Of a stretch of 64,000 nucleotides of DNA, positions 26,909-35,936 are shown in pieces. Made by a program: the position numbers and the translations under genes. The stretch comes from Terasakiella magnetica (GTDB lineage Bacteria; Pseudomonadota; Alphaproteobacteria; Rhodospirillales; Magnetospirillaceae): contig CACVCF010000001.1 of assembly GCA_902729415.1 (NCBI GenBank), positions 1 through 64,000 of the forward strand, written 5' to 3'. The notes beneath the pieces were generated by a model. The model did no database searches. It was given only the letters and a program-made list of their open reading frames with translations, and was not told the origin of the DNA. Positions within the stretch are counted from its first letter, which is position 1; every line of letters begins with the position of its first letter.

Positions 26909-28576
26909 ATGAGCCCAGGCGGACACGGATTCACGCACCTTTTCACCCTGGTCGGCCGCCATCGCGGCCGGTTGGCCCTGGTGCTGGCCGTGTCCCTGGC
27001 CGCGTCGGCCCTGGCCCTGGTTCAGCCCTGGCTGACCAAGCGCCTGATCGACGAGGGACTGATCGGCCGCCGCCTGGATCTGGTGGTGGTGATCTGCGCC
27101 CAATTGCTGGGGGCGGCGCTGCTGTCCTTCGCCCTGGGGGCCTTCAACCGCTGGCATTACCTGACCCTGTCGGGGGCGGTGCTGTTCAGCCTGCGCGAAC
27201 GGGTGTTCGGCCACATCTTGCGCCTGCCGCCCACCTTTGCCGCCCGCCGGGGCACCGGCGACGTCTTGTCGCGCCTGGACGGCGACGTCGCCGAAATCCA
27301 GCGCTTCGCCGTCGATGGCGTTCTCGCCGCCGTCAACGCCGCCTTGGTGCTGGCGGGAACCCTGGCGGTGATGGCAATGCTGTCACCCGTCCTGATGCTG
27401 CCCGCCCTGGTGATGCTGCCGCTTCAGGTGGTGCTGACCGGGCGGCTGCGCCCCCGCCTGGAAGGGCTGACCCGCAAATTGCGTGAACGCAGCGGCGCGC
27501 TGTCCCGCTTCCTGGTGGAAAGCCTGCAAACCGTCAAGCTGGCCCAATCGGTGGGAGGCGAAGGCCGCGAACAGGCGCGGCTGGCCGCCCTTAACCGCGG
27601 CTATCTCGGCGATCTCCGGCGGGTCGAGCTGTTCGCCCTGATGGCGGGCGGACTGCCCGGATTGCTGGGCGGCGTGGCGGTGGCGGCGGTGTTCGTCATG
27701 GGCGGCGCCATGGTCGCCGAGGGCACCATGAGCGTCGGCGCCCTGGTGGCCTTCACCCTTTACCTCGGCAAGGCGGGCGGCCCCGTCAGCACCCTGATGG
27801 GGCTGATGCTGGCCCAGCGCCGCGCCCGCGTCAGCCTGGAGCGGGTGGCGGCCATTCTCGACGAGCCGGTGGCGGTGATCAATCCGCCCAATCCGGTCCG
27901 CCTGCCCCCGGCGGCGGCGGGAGCTATCCGCCTGGACGGCGTCGGCTTTTCCTATGGCGGCTGCCCGCCCGTGCTCAACGGCCTCGATGGGGAGATCCCG
28001 GCGGGCGCCAAGGTGGCGCTGGTGGGCGTGTCGGGCATCGGCAAGACCACCCTGATCGACCTGCTGCATCGCCACTACGACCCCCAGAGCGGCGGCATCA
28101 CCCTGGACGGCATCGATCTGCGCCGCCTCGACCTGGGCGAATTGCGCCGCCGCATCGCCGTGGTGGCGCAAGACAGTCCCCTGGTGGCAGGCACCATCGC
28201 CGACAATATCCGCTACGCCAACCCCCTGGCATCCGACGCCATGGTCATGGCGGCGGCGGACCGGGCCGAGATCGCCCATCTCGACCTCGCCGCCCCGGTG
28301 GCCGAACGCGGCGTCACCCTGTCGGGCGGCGAATGCCAGCGTCTGGCCCTGGCACGGGCGCTGCTGCAAGACCCCCTGGTACTGATCCTTGACGAAGCGG
28401 TCTCGGCGGTGGACCGCGAATCCGGGCAACGGCTATGCCGTATGGTCGATACCTTGTTCGCGGACAAGACCCGCATCGTCGTCTCCCACCATCCCGACGC
28501 CTTGGCAGGGGCCGATCTGGTATTCGAGCTGAGCGTCTCGGGGCTGGCCGTCCGCCGCTGGGAGCCCGCGGCATGA
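26909..28576 (+). CDS. qhpF: ABC exporter of the crosslinked gamma subunit
   Basis: 555 residues: a six-helix transmembrane domain (about 1-310) fused to an ATPase domain. Walker A is GVSGIGKTT, the signature is LSGGECQRLALA and Walker B is LVLILDEAVS, so it is a complete half-transporter that works as a dimer. In known qhp systems this protein moves QhpC to the periplasm after thioether formation. The start is one base after the qhpB stop, and the gene ends in an ATGA overlap with the protease gene qhpE. The catalytic Glu after Walker B Asp is present. Confidence 0.92.
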   Translation: MSPGGHGFTHLFTLVGRHRGRLALVLAVSLAASALALVQPWLTKRLIDEGLIGRRLDLVVVICAQLLGAALLSFALGAFNRWHYLTLSGAVLFSLRERVFGHILRLPPTFAARRGTGDVLSRLDGDVAEIQRFAVDGVLAAVNAALVLAGTLAVMAMLSPVLMLPALVMLPLQVVLTGRLRPRLEGLTRKLRERSGALSRFLVESLQTVKLAQSVGGEGREQARLAALNRGYLGDLRRVELFALMAGGLPGLLGGVAVAAVFVMGGAMVAEGTMSVGALVAFTLYLGKAGGPVSTLMGLMLAQRRARVSLERVAAILDEPVAVINPPNPVRLPPAAAGAIRLDGVGFSYGGCPPVLNGLDGEIPAGAKVALVGVSGIGKTTLIDLLHRHYDPQSGGITLDGIDLRRLDLGELRRRIAVVAQDSPLVAGTIADNIRYANPLASDAMVMAAADRAEIAHLDLAAPVAERGVTLSGGECQRLALARALLQDPLVLILDEAVSAVDRESGQRLCRMVDTLFADKTRIVVSHHPDALAGADLVFELSVSGLAVRRWEPAA

Positions 28577-29253
28577 ACGCCGTCCCGGTCGTCGGCCTGC
28601 TCGACAGCGGCGTGCCCGAGGCCCAGGCCATGGCGTCACGGCGCTTTGCCCTGGGCGATGACGGCACGGTCGAGAGCCAGACGGCGCATTCCGATTCCCT
28701 GGGGCACGGCACCGCTCTGGCAGCGCTGATCCTGGCGCGGGCTCCGGCGGCGCGCCTTCTCAACGCCCAGATCTTCGACCATCGCGGCATCACCAGTCCG
28801 GCGGCGGCGGCGGCGGGAATCCGTTGGCTGACGGCAGCGGGCGCACGCCTGATCAATCTCAGCTTCGGCCTGACCCAGGACCGCGCCGTCCTGGCTGAAG
28901 CCTGCGCCCAGGCGGTGAAGGCCGGTGTGCTGCTGGTGGCGTCCACCCCCGCCATGGGACCGTGCGTGTTTCCCGCCGCCTATCCCGGTATCGTCAAGGT
29001 CACAGGGGATGGACGCTGTCACGGCGACGACATCGCCTGGCTGGACGGCGCCCGCGCCGATTTCGGCGCCAGCCCCCGTCCCGTTGCCGACAGTAAGGTC
29101 GCGGGCGCCAGCGTGGCGGCGGCACGGGTGACGGCGGCACTGGCGCAGCTGCTGGCGATTCGGCCCGAACGGGAAAACAGTGCCGTGTTGCGGCGCTTGG
29201 CCGGAACCGCCGCCCATCGGGGATTACAGCGCGAGCATTATCATGACCGCTGA
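28573..29253 (+). CDS. qhpE: Subtilisin-like leader peptidase
   Basis: 226 residues of the S8 serine protease family, small and without a prodomain or signal peptide, as known for QhpE, which removes the QhpC leader inside the cell. The catalytic triad is D11 (GLLDSGV), H45 (SLGHGTALA) and S180 (VAGASVAAAR). The start overlaps the qhpF stop by ATGA, and its end overlaps the following heme-lyase gene by 11 nt. The frame open upstream to 28435 lies within qhpF and has no ribosome site. Confidence 0.92.
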   Translation: MNAVPVVGLLDSGVPEAQAMASRRFALGDDGTVESQTAHSDSLGHGTALAALILARAPAARLLNAQIFDHRGITSPAAAAAGIRWLTAAGARLINLSFGLTQDRAVLAEACAQAVKAGVLLVASTPAMGPCVFPAAYPGIVKVTGDGRCHGDDIAWLDGARADFGASPRPVADSKVAGASVAAARVTAALAQLLAIRPERENSAVLRRLAGTAAHRGLQREHYHDR

Positions 29254-31234
29254 CCCCGCCGCCATGCTGCCGCCGCTGGCCGCGATCGCCCTGGCCTATG
29301 CCCAGGGAGCACCACCACGCCATAAACAGACGGCGGCAATGGTGGCGGCGCTGTCCCTGGGGGGCGCAGCCGCAAGCCTGGCCTGGCGGTTCATCGCCTC
29401 CGATCCCGGTTTCATTCTGGTTTTCCAGTATGGCGGCGGTGATTTGCCCTGGGGCCTGCGTCTGGCCGGGCTGTGGGCCAGCGATCAAGGCACCTTGCTG
29501 CTGACCGCTCTGCTGCTGAGCCTTGCCGCAACCCGGAATTCGCCCCAGGACGGCCAGGGCGCCGCACCGCTGGCGCTGGTATTTGCGGCGGCCAGTATCG
29601 TCTGGAGCCCCTTCACCCTCACCGAAGCCGCAGCCCTGGCCGGGCCTTCCCCTCGGGCCAGCGCCCATCTCGCCACGCCGTGGATGCTGGTGCATCCGCC
29701 GCTGATCCTGGCGGCGCAGGTCTTGCTGCTGATCCCGTTCGCCGCCTCCTGCCGGGCGCTACGCACCCGCCCACCCGGCTTTACCGCCCTGGGGGTTTTG
29801 CGTCCGGCTTGGCTGCTGCTCGGCCTCAGCCTCGCCGCGGGCATGTGGTGGGCCTATCAGGATGTACGTTTCGGCCAGTTCTGGCACTGGGATCCGGTGC
29901 AGACGGCCATCTTCGCCGCGTGGATGCTGACCACAGCCGCCCTGCACGCCCGCACGCCGGGCGCGGCGGCGGCCCTGACCGCCGCCTGCGCCATTGCCGC
30001 CATGGTATCCATGGCGGTGACGCGCACCCCCCTTCTGGCATCGTCGCACCGCTATGTCGGCGATACCTCGGCGCCACTGCTGTGGCTGACGGCGGCGGCA
30101 ATGGCCCTGATGGTGGCGCTATCTTGGAGGCGCAGGCCCTGGACCCGCCCCGCCACCTCCCTCGGCCTGGGAACGCTGATCCTGACCCTGTGCGCCGGGG
30201 CGGCCTTGTGCCACCTGGGTTGGGTGCTGGGGGCCGCCCTGCTGGACAGCCCGAGACCCGAGGCGCAAAAGCCCTTCCTTGAAATGCTGCTCCGCTGGGC
30301 CGGCCCCGGCGAGATGCCGGGATTGCGCCGGGTCTTCGCGCTGTGGGAGCCCGATCCCGTCCGGCTCGATTCCTGGCTGCTGCCGCTGACCGTCCTGCTG
30401 GCGCTGACCGGCGGTCATGCCTTGCTGCCGCTGGAGCGGGGATGGCGCCGCAAGTCCACGGCACTGGCGGCATTGGCTTGTATCGGCGTCGGGCTGGCCG
30501 ACCCCGCTACCCCGCTTTACCAGGGCACCGGCATGACCGCCCAGGGTACGGTCGAGATGCTTCCCACCTTGGCCGCGCTGTGGACGGCATTGCTTTACAT
30601 GGCGGCGGCGTCCCTGGCCCGGATCATCGTCCGGCGGGACCGGATGAGGTTGACCGGTGCGGTTCATCTCGGCCTGGCCGTGGCGCTGGCGGCATTCCTG
30701 GCGGCCACCGTGTTCGACAGCCACACGCAGCAGATTTTGCGCTGGCCAGAGGATTTCGGCCCCCCCTTGCGGTTACCCGACGGCCATCGTCTGACCGTGA
30801 CCCTGGGGCCGGAAACCGATGACGGCGGCTTTGACTCCACCGCCGATATCGTCTGGAGGCAAGAGCGCGACGGCCGCGTGGTGGATCAGGCCAGCGGCAC
30901 CCGCCATTTCCGCGACGGCGCCAACCCCTTGCGCGACACCAAGGGATCGCAGCGGCTGATCTGCGAAATCCTTGATTACCGCTATGCCCGCCATGTGGCG
31001 ACACCGCGCCGCCTGCTTGCCCCCTTGATCCATCGGGGGCTGTGGCGAGATACCCAGATCTGGTTGCCGCCCATTGAGTACGGCATGGCCGAGGATGGCC
31101 GCCCGGTCCGGCTGGCCTCCAGCGTGCCGGTAATCATCAAGACCTTCCCCCTGGCGTCGTGGATGTGGGGCGGCATCGGCCTCACCCTGCTGGCCGCCTT
31201 GGCGCTGGCGGTCCGCAAGGAGGCTGCCCCATGA
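29243..31234 (+). CDS. CcmF-like cytochrome c heme lyase in the qhp operon
   Basis: 663 residues with about 14 hydrophobic helices. The WWD heme-handling signature is present as GQFWHWDPVQT, preceded by GMWWAYQDVRFG, and a large periplasmic loop lies before the last helix, as in CcmF and NrfE. His residues flanking the WWD loop that could bind heme are present (for example WMLVHPP and SSHRYVG). It starts inside the end of qhpE and ends in an ATGA overlap with the next gene, so it is translationally coupled to the qhp genes. A dedicated lyase for the two hemes of QhpA is inferred, although both QhpA sites are ordinary CXXCH. Confidence 0.85.
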   Translation: MTADPAAMLPPLAAIALAYAQGAPPRHKQTAAMVAALSLGGAAASLAWRFIASDPGFILVFQYGGGDLPWGLRLAGLWASDQGTLLLTALLLSLAATRNSPQDGQGAAPLALVFAAASIVWSPFTLTEAAALAGPSPRASAHLATPWMLVHPPLILAAQVLLLIPFAASCRALRTRPPGFTALGVLRPAWLLLGLSLAAGMWWAYQDVRFGQFWHWDPVQTAIFAAWMLTTAALHARTPGAAAALTAACAIAAMVSMAVTRTPLLASSHRYVGDTSAPLLWLTAAAMALMVALSWRRRPWTRPATSLGLGTLILTLCAGAALCHLGWVLGAALLDSPRPEAQKPFLEMLLRWAGPGEMPGLRRVFALWEPDPVRLDSWLLPLTVLLALTGGHALLPLERGWRRKSTALAALACIGVGLADPATPLYQGTGMTAQGTVEMLPTLAALWTALLYMAAASLARIIVRRDRMRLTGAVHLGLAVALAAFLAATVFDSHTQQILRWPEDFGPPLRLPDGHRLTVTLGPETDDGGFDSTADIVWRQERDGRVVDQASGTRHFRDGANPLRDTKGSQRLICEILDYRYARHVATPRRLLAPLIHRGLWRDTQIWLPPIEYGMAEDGRPVRLASSVPVIIKTFPLASWMWGGIGLTLLAALALAVRKEAAP

Positions 31235-32115
31235 CCACCCTTGCCCTCGGACTGATCGAAACCCGGTCCCTCGACGCCCTGCTGGCCGACGGCCCTCCAA
31301 GTCTTGCCGCCTGCGCCGAGCGCCTGGGCTGGCCGTTCGTGCCGCTGGGCCTGGGTGCCCGCACCATCGGCCGCCTTCATCTCGGCTCGGAATTCTGCGA
31401 GACCCTGCTGTCCACCGAAGCCGCATTGCGTCATGCCCTCGCCCGCAGCCGCGACGCCGGTCTGGGCTTTGCCCTGGTGACGCCGATCCTGTCCGACGCG
31501 GGGTTGTCGCGCCTGTCGTCACTGCTGCCGCTGCTGCCGGACGGCACCGAGGTGGTGGCCAATGACTGGGGTACCCTGCGGCGGGTGGGACGGATGCGGC
31601 CCGATCTGATCCCGGTGGCGGGGCGCTTGCTGTGCAAGCTGATCAAAGATCCGCGTCTGCCGTCGTCGGAATGGGCGCGGCTTTACCCCCACGGCCTGCA
31701 TTCCGGACCGTTCGGCGCCATGCTCGACCGTCTGGGAGCAGCCCGCATCGAGATGGACGTACCGCCCTTCGCCGATCTGCGCGATTTCCGCTCCACCACC
31801 GTCAAGGTCTCGGTTCATGCCCCCTATGGCTTTTCCGTCAAGGGCCGCAGTTGCCGCATCGGCTCGCTGGCCCAGCCGCCCGAGGCCAAATTCACCGCCG
31901 GTCAGGATTGCCGCCGGGACTGCCTGATCTATGTCGGCGGGCTGTCGCGCCCCGAGACCGGGGCGGCGGATCTGCCGACCTTCCAGCGCGGCAACACCCT
32001 GTTCTACCGCCATTCCGACGCCATGCTGGAGACGGTAGCCGCCGCCATGGCCGAAGGCTGGGTTGACCGTCTGGTTCTTACCGGAGACTGGAATGAAAAT
32101 CGTCGCACCCATTAG
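31231..32115 (+). CDS. U32-family Fe-S protein, UbiV-like
   Basis: 294 residues, soluble. It resembles the UbiV branch of the U32 (PF01136) family. Candidate Fe-S ligands are C56, C208 and the C-X3-C pair C227/C231 (QDCRRDC), like the Cys-plus-CXXXC pattern of UbiV. U32 proteins UbiU/UbiV, TrhP and RlhA support O2-independent hydroxylation, with prephenate as the proposed donor. The gene overlaps the CcmF-like gene by ATGA and the next U32 gene by 23 nt. No UbiT-like (SCP2) gene is beside it, which argues against plain anaerobic ubiquinone synthesis. It probably forms a heterodimer with its neighbour. Confidence 0.8.
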   Translation: MTTLALGLIETRSLDALLADGPPSLAACAERLGWPFVPLGLGARTIGRLHLGSEFCETLLSTEAALRHALARSRDAGLGFALVTPILSDAGLSRLSSLLPLLPDGTEVVANDWGTLRRVGRMRPDLIPVAGRLLCKLIKDPRLPSSEWARLYPHGLHSGPFGAMLDRLGAARIEMDVPPFADLRDFRSTTVKVSVHAPYGFSVKGRSCRIGSLAQPPEAKFTAGQDCRRDCLIYVGGLSRPETGAADLPTFQRGNTLFYRHSDAMLETVAAAMAEGWVDRLVLTGDWNENRRTH

Positions 32116-33130
32116 CCGGGTCGAGGAAGCCGAACCCATGATCCGCGCCGGGGCCGACGAGCTGTATTGCGGCATCGTCCCGGCGGATTGGACCGAGCGT
32201 TTCCGCAGCGCCGGGGTCAACCGCCGCGCCTTCGGCAATTTCAGCCGCTACGAGGATCTGGCCGAGGTGATCCGTATTGCCGCCGACGCGGGCGGGACGG
32301 TCTCGCTGGTGATGAACGCCCAGCATTATGCCGAAGCCCAGATGGAGGCGCTGGGTGATCTGGCCGAACGCTTCGCCCGCCTGGGCGGGCACGCCCTGAT
32401 CGTTGGCGATATCGGATTGCTGGCGCGGCTGGCGCGGCAAGGCCTGCCGCTGCGGCTGCATGCCAGTTCACTGCTGGCTTGCCGCAATTCCGAGACGGCG
32501 GGGCTGCTGGGAGAACTGGGGGCAAGCCGCGTCGTGTTCCCCCGCGACCTCACCTTGGCCGAAATCGCCGGAATCGCGGGCGCCAATCCCGGCCAGGAGT
32601 TCGAGGCCTTCATCCTCAATGACGGCTGCGTCTTCGAGGAAGGCAATTGCCACACCATCCACCTGCCGGGACGGTTGGGCGGCCCCATCTGCCTGGACCG
32701 CTATGTCATCGATTACGGCCGTGCCGACGGCCGCGCGCCGGGACCGGACGAGTTGGCCGCCCTGGCCGTCAACGACGCCGCCTACGAGGAATGGCTGTGG
32801 TACCGCTTCAGCTGCGGCTTCGCGGTGACCGAGGCAGGATATCCGTTCGGGCCGTGCGGTCTGTGCGCCTTGCCCGCTTTGGCGGCGGGCGGGGTGGGGG
32901 CGGTCAAGATCGCCGGGCGCGAAGGCGCCGTCGAACGCAAGCTTAAAAGCGTCGAGATGGTGCGCGCCACCCTCGACCGCCTGGAGCGGCCTATTGCCGA
33001 ACTGACCGATTTTGCCCGCGCGCTGCGGCACCGGCCCGATCTCTGCGGCACCGGCTATATGTGCTACTACCGCGACGCCATGCCCGGCGGGGGAGATTGC
33101 ATACAAGCAGGAAAGGCCCCTAGAATATGA
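32093..33130 (+). CDS. U32-family Fe-S protein, UbiU-like
   Basis: 345 residues. It begins with MKIVAPISRVEEAEPMI and ADELYCGIV, the typical U32 barrel start. Conserved Cys are C179-X6-C186 (DGCVFEEGNC), C200 (PIC) and C241 or C255/C258 (GPCGLC), which follows the four-Cys spacing of UbiU. Additional Cys lie in the tail (C318, C324, C336). ATG 32093 has GGAG 7-10 nt upstream within the previous gene. Its stop overlaps the FIST-kinase start (ATGA). As a pair the two U32 proteins are the only candidate hydroxylases in the qhp operon. The peptidase U32 label is historical; protease activity is not implied. Confidence 0.83.
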   Translation: MKIVAPISRVEEAEPMIRAGADELYCGIVPADWTERFRSAGVNRRAFGNFSRYEDLAEVIRIAADAGGTVSLVMNAQHYAEAQMEALGDLAERFARLGGHALIVGDIGLLARLARQGLPLRLHASSLLACRNSETAGLLGELGASRVVFPRDLTLAEIAGIAGANPGQEFEAFILNDGCVFEEGNCHTIHLPGRLGGPICLDRYVIDYGRADGRAPGPDELAALAVNDAAYEEWLWYRFSCGFAVTEAGYPFGPCGLCALPALAAGGVGAVKIAGREGAVERKLKSVEMVRATLDRLERPIAELTDFARALRHRPDLCGTGYMCYYRDAMPGGGDCIQAGKAPRI

Positions 33131-35730
33131 CCCGCCGTCCGGCAGACCATCACCGCCGCCCGGAGAGGGGCGTCAGGGGAGCCGCAGCAGGTTCGATGCT
33201 TCATCAGGTGATTTCGACCAACACCGATCCCATCGAGGCGGTCCGGGAGGTCCGGACGGCCTTGCTGCAATCGCCGCCGGGGATCGCGGTGGTTTTCTGT
33301 TCGCCCCGCTATGACCGCCACCGCCTGGAAACGGCGTTGCTGGACGGCTTTGCCGGTATTCCCCTGGTGGGCTGCACCTCGGCGGGGGAAATCTCGCGCC
33401 TGGGCTATACCGAGGGCGGCATCTCGGGGTTGAGCATCGCCGGCGACGCCTGCGTCTCGGTGTCGCGGCGCCTCGACGACATCTCGAATTTCCGCCCCGC
33501 CGAAGGCCGCGCCGCCGCCGAGGCGCTGTTGCACGCCCTCAGGCAGCAAGGAATCGACCCCTCGCCCCACGACACCTTCGGCCTGCTGGTCATCGACGGC
33601 TTACGTCTGGTGGAAGAGCAGGTCATCAGCGCCATCAGCACCGTGCTGGGCGGCATCCCGATCTTTGGCGGCTCGGCCGCCGACGACCACCGCAAGCGCT
33701 CTGACGCGTTCGTCTTGCACCAGGGGCGCTTTCACACCGATGCCGCTGTCCTGGTCCTGGTCCACACCCGCATTCCCTTCCGGGTGTTCTCGTCCCAGCA
33801 TTTCGTCGGTACCGGCGAGCAGGTGATCGTCACCGGCGCCGTCCCCGACCGGCGGATCGTCACCGAACTGAACGGCGAATGCGCCGCCTTGGAATACGCC
33901 CGCCTGCTGGGCCGCGACGTCGAGGAACTCCGCTCGCTGGAAACCATGCTGCCGCCGCTGGTGGTGCGGGTGGGCGGCGCCTGGTACGCCCGCAGCATCG
34001 AACGCCTCAGCCCCGACAACACCCTGCAACTGGCCTGCGCCATCGACGAGGGCATTCCCCTGTCGGTGGGACGCAACACCGGCATGCTGCCCAATCTGCG
34101 CCAGACCTTCGAAGGCCTTCACCGCACCATCGGCAAGCCCGCGGCGGTGCTGGGGTTCGACTGTATCATGCGCCGCCTTGAAATCGATTCCACCGGGATC
34201 GAGGCCGAGATGCGCGACCTCTTCGCCGAAAACCGGGTGATCGGCTGTTCGGCCTATGGCGAGCAGATCAACGGCATGCACCTCAACCACACCTTCACCG
34301 CCATCGCCTTCGGCGAATTCGGCGACAAGGCGCGCGCCGAAACTCCCCCGCCCCAGCCGGTCACCACCGCCTCGCGGCTGGAGGACGAGAACGCCAAGCT
34401 GCGCAAGACCGTGCGGGTATTGCTGCAACGCCTCGAGCGCAGCATGAACATGCCCAGCGACACATTTTCCCTGTTCCAGAATAACGTCTTGCTGGAAACC
34501 ACCGTCCAGCGGCGGACCGAGGAACTGGCCGAACTGAACCGCCAGCTGAATTCCGAGCTGGTCGCCCGGCGTGAAATGGAAGAGGCGCTGATCCTGGCCA
34601 AGGCGCAGGCCGAACAGGCCAACCGCAGCAAAACCGATTTTCTTGCCGCCATCAGCCACGATCTGCAACAGCCCATGAACGCCGCCCGCCTGCTGCTGGG
34701 GGCACTGATCGAGGAAAAGCTGTCGCCCGCCGGGCGTTCGCTGCTGGGGCGGATCGAAGGCGCGTTGGAAGCCGCCGAGGAGATGCTGGCCGACCTGCTG
34801 GACGTCGCCAAGCTGGAAGCGGGCGGCATCACGCCCCAGCCCAGCCACTTCGCCATGGCCCCCCTGCTGGCCCAGCTGGAGGCGGAATACGCCCCCCAGG
34901 CCAAGCGCCGCAGCCTGTCGCTGCGGGTGGTGCAAAACTCCCAAGTCGTCCACACCGACAGCCACCTGCTGCAAAGGGTGCTGCGCAACCTTCTGGCCAA
35001 TGCCATCCGCTACACCCGCGAGGGCCGCATCCTGGTGGGCTGCCTGCGGCGCGGCGACCGGCTGCTGGTCGGGGTCTGGGATACCGGCATCGGCATTCCC
35101 GAACACAAGCTCGACCATATCTTCCTGCCGTTCCAACGCCTGGCTCCACCGCTGGGTCAGGCCGACATGGGCTCGGGTCTGGGCCTGACCATCGCCCAGA
35201 ACATTTCGGCCATGCTGGGGCTTCGCCTCCACGTCCGCTCAGTGGAGGGCGGTGGGTCGTGCTTCACCGTCGAAGTGCCCCTGGGCGACAAGGTCAACCT
35301 TCAATCCCAGACGCGCCAGCCGCCCAAGGCCCCCGCTTTGCTTGAAGGCCGCCGCATCCTGATCATCGACGACGACGCCATGTCGCGCGAAAGCCTGGCG
35401 GCCATCCTCAGGGCGTGGGAATGCGAGACGCTGTTGGCGGCAACCACCGTCGAAGCGGCGTCCCTGCTGGCCTTTGCCCCCGACATGCTGATCGTCGATT
35501 ACCATCTTGGTGCAACCGAAACCGGGCTCGACGCCATTGAAACCCTGTCGGGGCTGGCGCATGCCGTGTTTCCGGCCCTGGTGGTCTCGGCGGACGCCTC
35601 GTCGCCCGTGACCAAGCAGGTCCGCCGTCTCGGCTACGAGTTTCTGGCCAAGCCGATCAATCCCGCCCGGCTGCGCTCGGCCCTGACCTATCTGCTGTGC
35701 TGCACCAATGATATCGGTAAGCCACAGTGA
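33127..35730 (+). CDS. FIST-domain hybrid sensor histidine kinase
   Basis: 867 residues. FIST N and FIST C sensory domains (about residues 25-400; VVFCSPRYD, GCTSAGEIS, VIGCSAYGEQINGM) are followed by a coiled coil (about 420-500). The HisKA domain has phospho-acceptor H511 (AISHDLQQPM), then HATPase (NAIRYTREG, DTGIGIP, GSGLGLT) and a C-terminal receiver with D791 (LIVDYHLG). There is no membrane segment, so it senses a cytoplasmic ligand. FIST domains are thought to bind small molecules such as amino acids. The start overlaps the U32 gene by ATGA; an inner ATG at 33196 is possible. It is the likely partner of the LuxR-type regulator at 21701. Confidence 0.9.
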   Translation: MTRRPADHHRRPERGVRGAAAGSMLHQVISTNTDPIEAVREVRTALLQSPPGIAVVFCSPRYDRHRLETALLDGFAGIPLVGCTSAGEISRLGYTEGGISGLSIAGDACVSVSRRLDDISNFRPAEGRAAAEALLHALRQQGIDPSPHDTFGLLVIDGLRLVEEQVISAISTVLGGIPIFGGSAADDHRKRSDAFVLHQGRFHTDAAVLVLVHTRIPFRVFSSQHFVGTGEQVIVTGAVPDRRIVTELNGECAALEYARLLGRDVEELRSLETMLPPLVVRVGGAWYARSIERLSPDNTLQLACAIDEGIPLSVGRNTGMLPNLRQTFEGLHRTIGKPAAVLGFDCIMRRLEIDSTGIEAEMRDLFAENRVIGCSAYGEQINGMHLNHTFTAIAFGEFGDKARAETPPPQPVTTASRLEDENAKLRKTVRVLLQRLERSMNMPSDTFSLFQNNVLLETTVQRRTEELAELNRQLNSELVARREMEEALILAKAQAEQANRSKTDFLAAISHDLQQPMNAARLLLGALIEEKLSPAGRSLLGRIEGALEAAEEMLADLLDVAKLEAGGITPQPSHFAMAPLLAQLEAEYAPQAKRRSLSLRVVQNSQVVHTDSHLLQRVLRNLLANAIRYTREGRILVGCLRRGDRLLVGVWDTGIGIPEHKLDHIFLPFQRLAPPLGQADMGSGLGLTIAQNISAMLGLRLHVRSVEGGGSCFTVEVPLGDKVNLQSQTRQPPKAPALLEGRRILIIDDDAMSRESLAAILRAWECETLLAATTVEAASLLAFAPDMLIVDYHLGATETGLDAIETLSGLAHAVFPALVVSADASSPVTKQVRRLGYEFLAKPINPARLRSALTYLLCCTNDIGKPQ

Positions 35731-35737
35731 TACCGAG

Positions 35738-35880
35738 GGCCGAAACCATTGACATGGTCTCGGCGCCCTCAAGCGCCGGGCGGACCACCTCCGTGGTCCT
35801 TAGGCTCCCGCGCCACGAGGCGCGCGGCCGCCTTGCGGCCGTACCAACGCCAGGACGTCAAGGAAGTCCTGGCGCTGGTA
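35738..35880 (+). repeat. 142-bp structured dispersed repeat, copy A
   Basis: About 142 bp starting 7 nt after the FIST-kinase stop. The reverse complement is present at 53862-54003 with roughly nine of ten bases equal by eye. It contains three hairpins; the last (35841-35880) has 15-bp arms TACCAACGCCAGGAC and GTCCTGGCGCTGGTA with one mismatch. No coding capacity or transposase is seen. It looks like a REP- or MITE-like element located in the 3' untranslated region. Confidence 0.8.
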
Positions 35881-35884
35881 TGAC

Positions 35885-35902
35885 ATAACCACATCTGGTT
35901 AT
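35885..35902. promoter_or_regulatory. Operator copy 3, ATAACC-N6-GGTTAT
   Basis: Perfect palindrome, arms extend to 8 bp (ACATAACC and GGTTATGT), spacer ACATCT. A -10-like TAATAT lies at 35925-35930, which would put a start near 35937 and the site near -43. No protein-coding gene follows on this strand before a terminator. Confidence 0.6.
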
Positions 35903-35936
35903 GTACCAAAAGACCAACAGACAATAATATCATTGG

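Noticed and set aside
32093..33130. A protease role for the U32 proteins, such as QhpC leader cleavage
   Set aside because: A subtilisin-like protease with an intact triad, QhpE, is already present, and characterised U32 proteins of this type are Fe-S hydroxylation factors.
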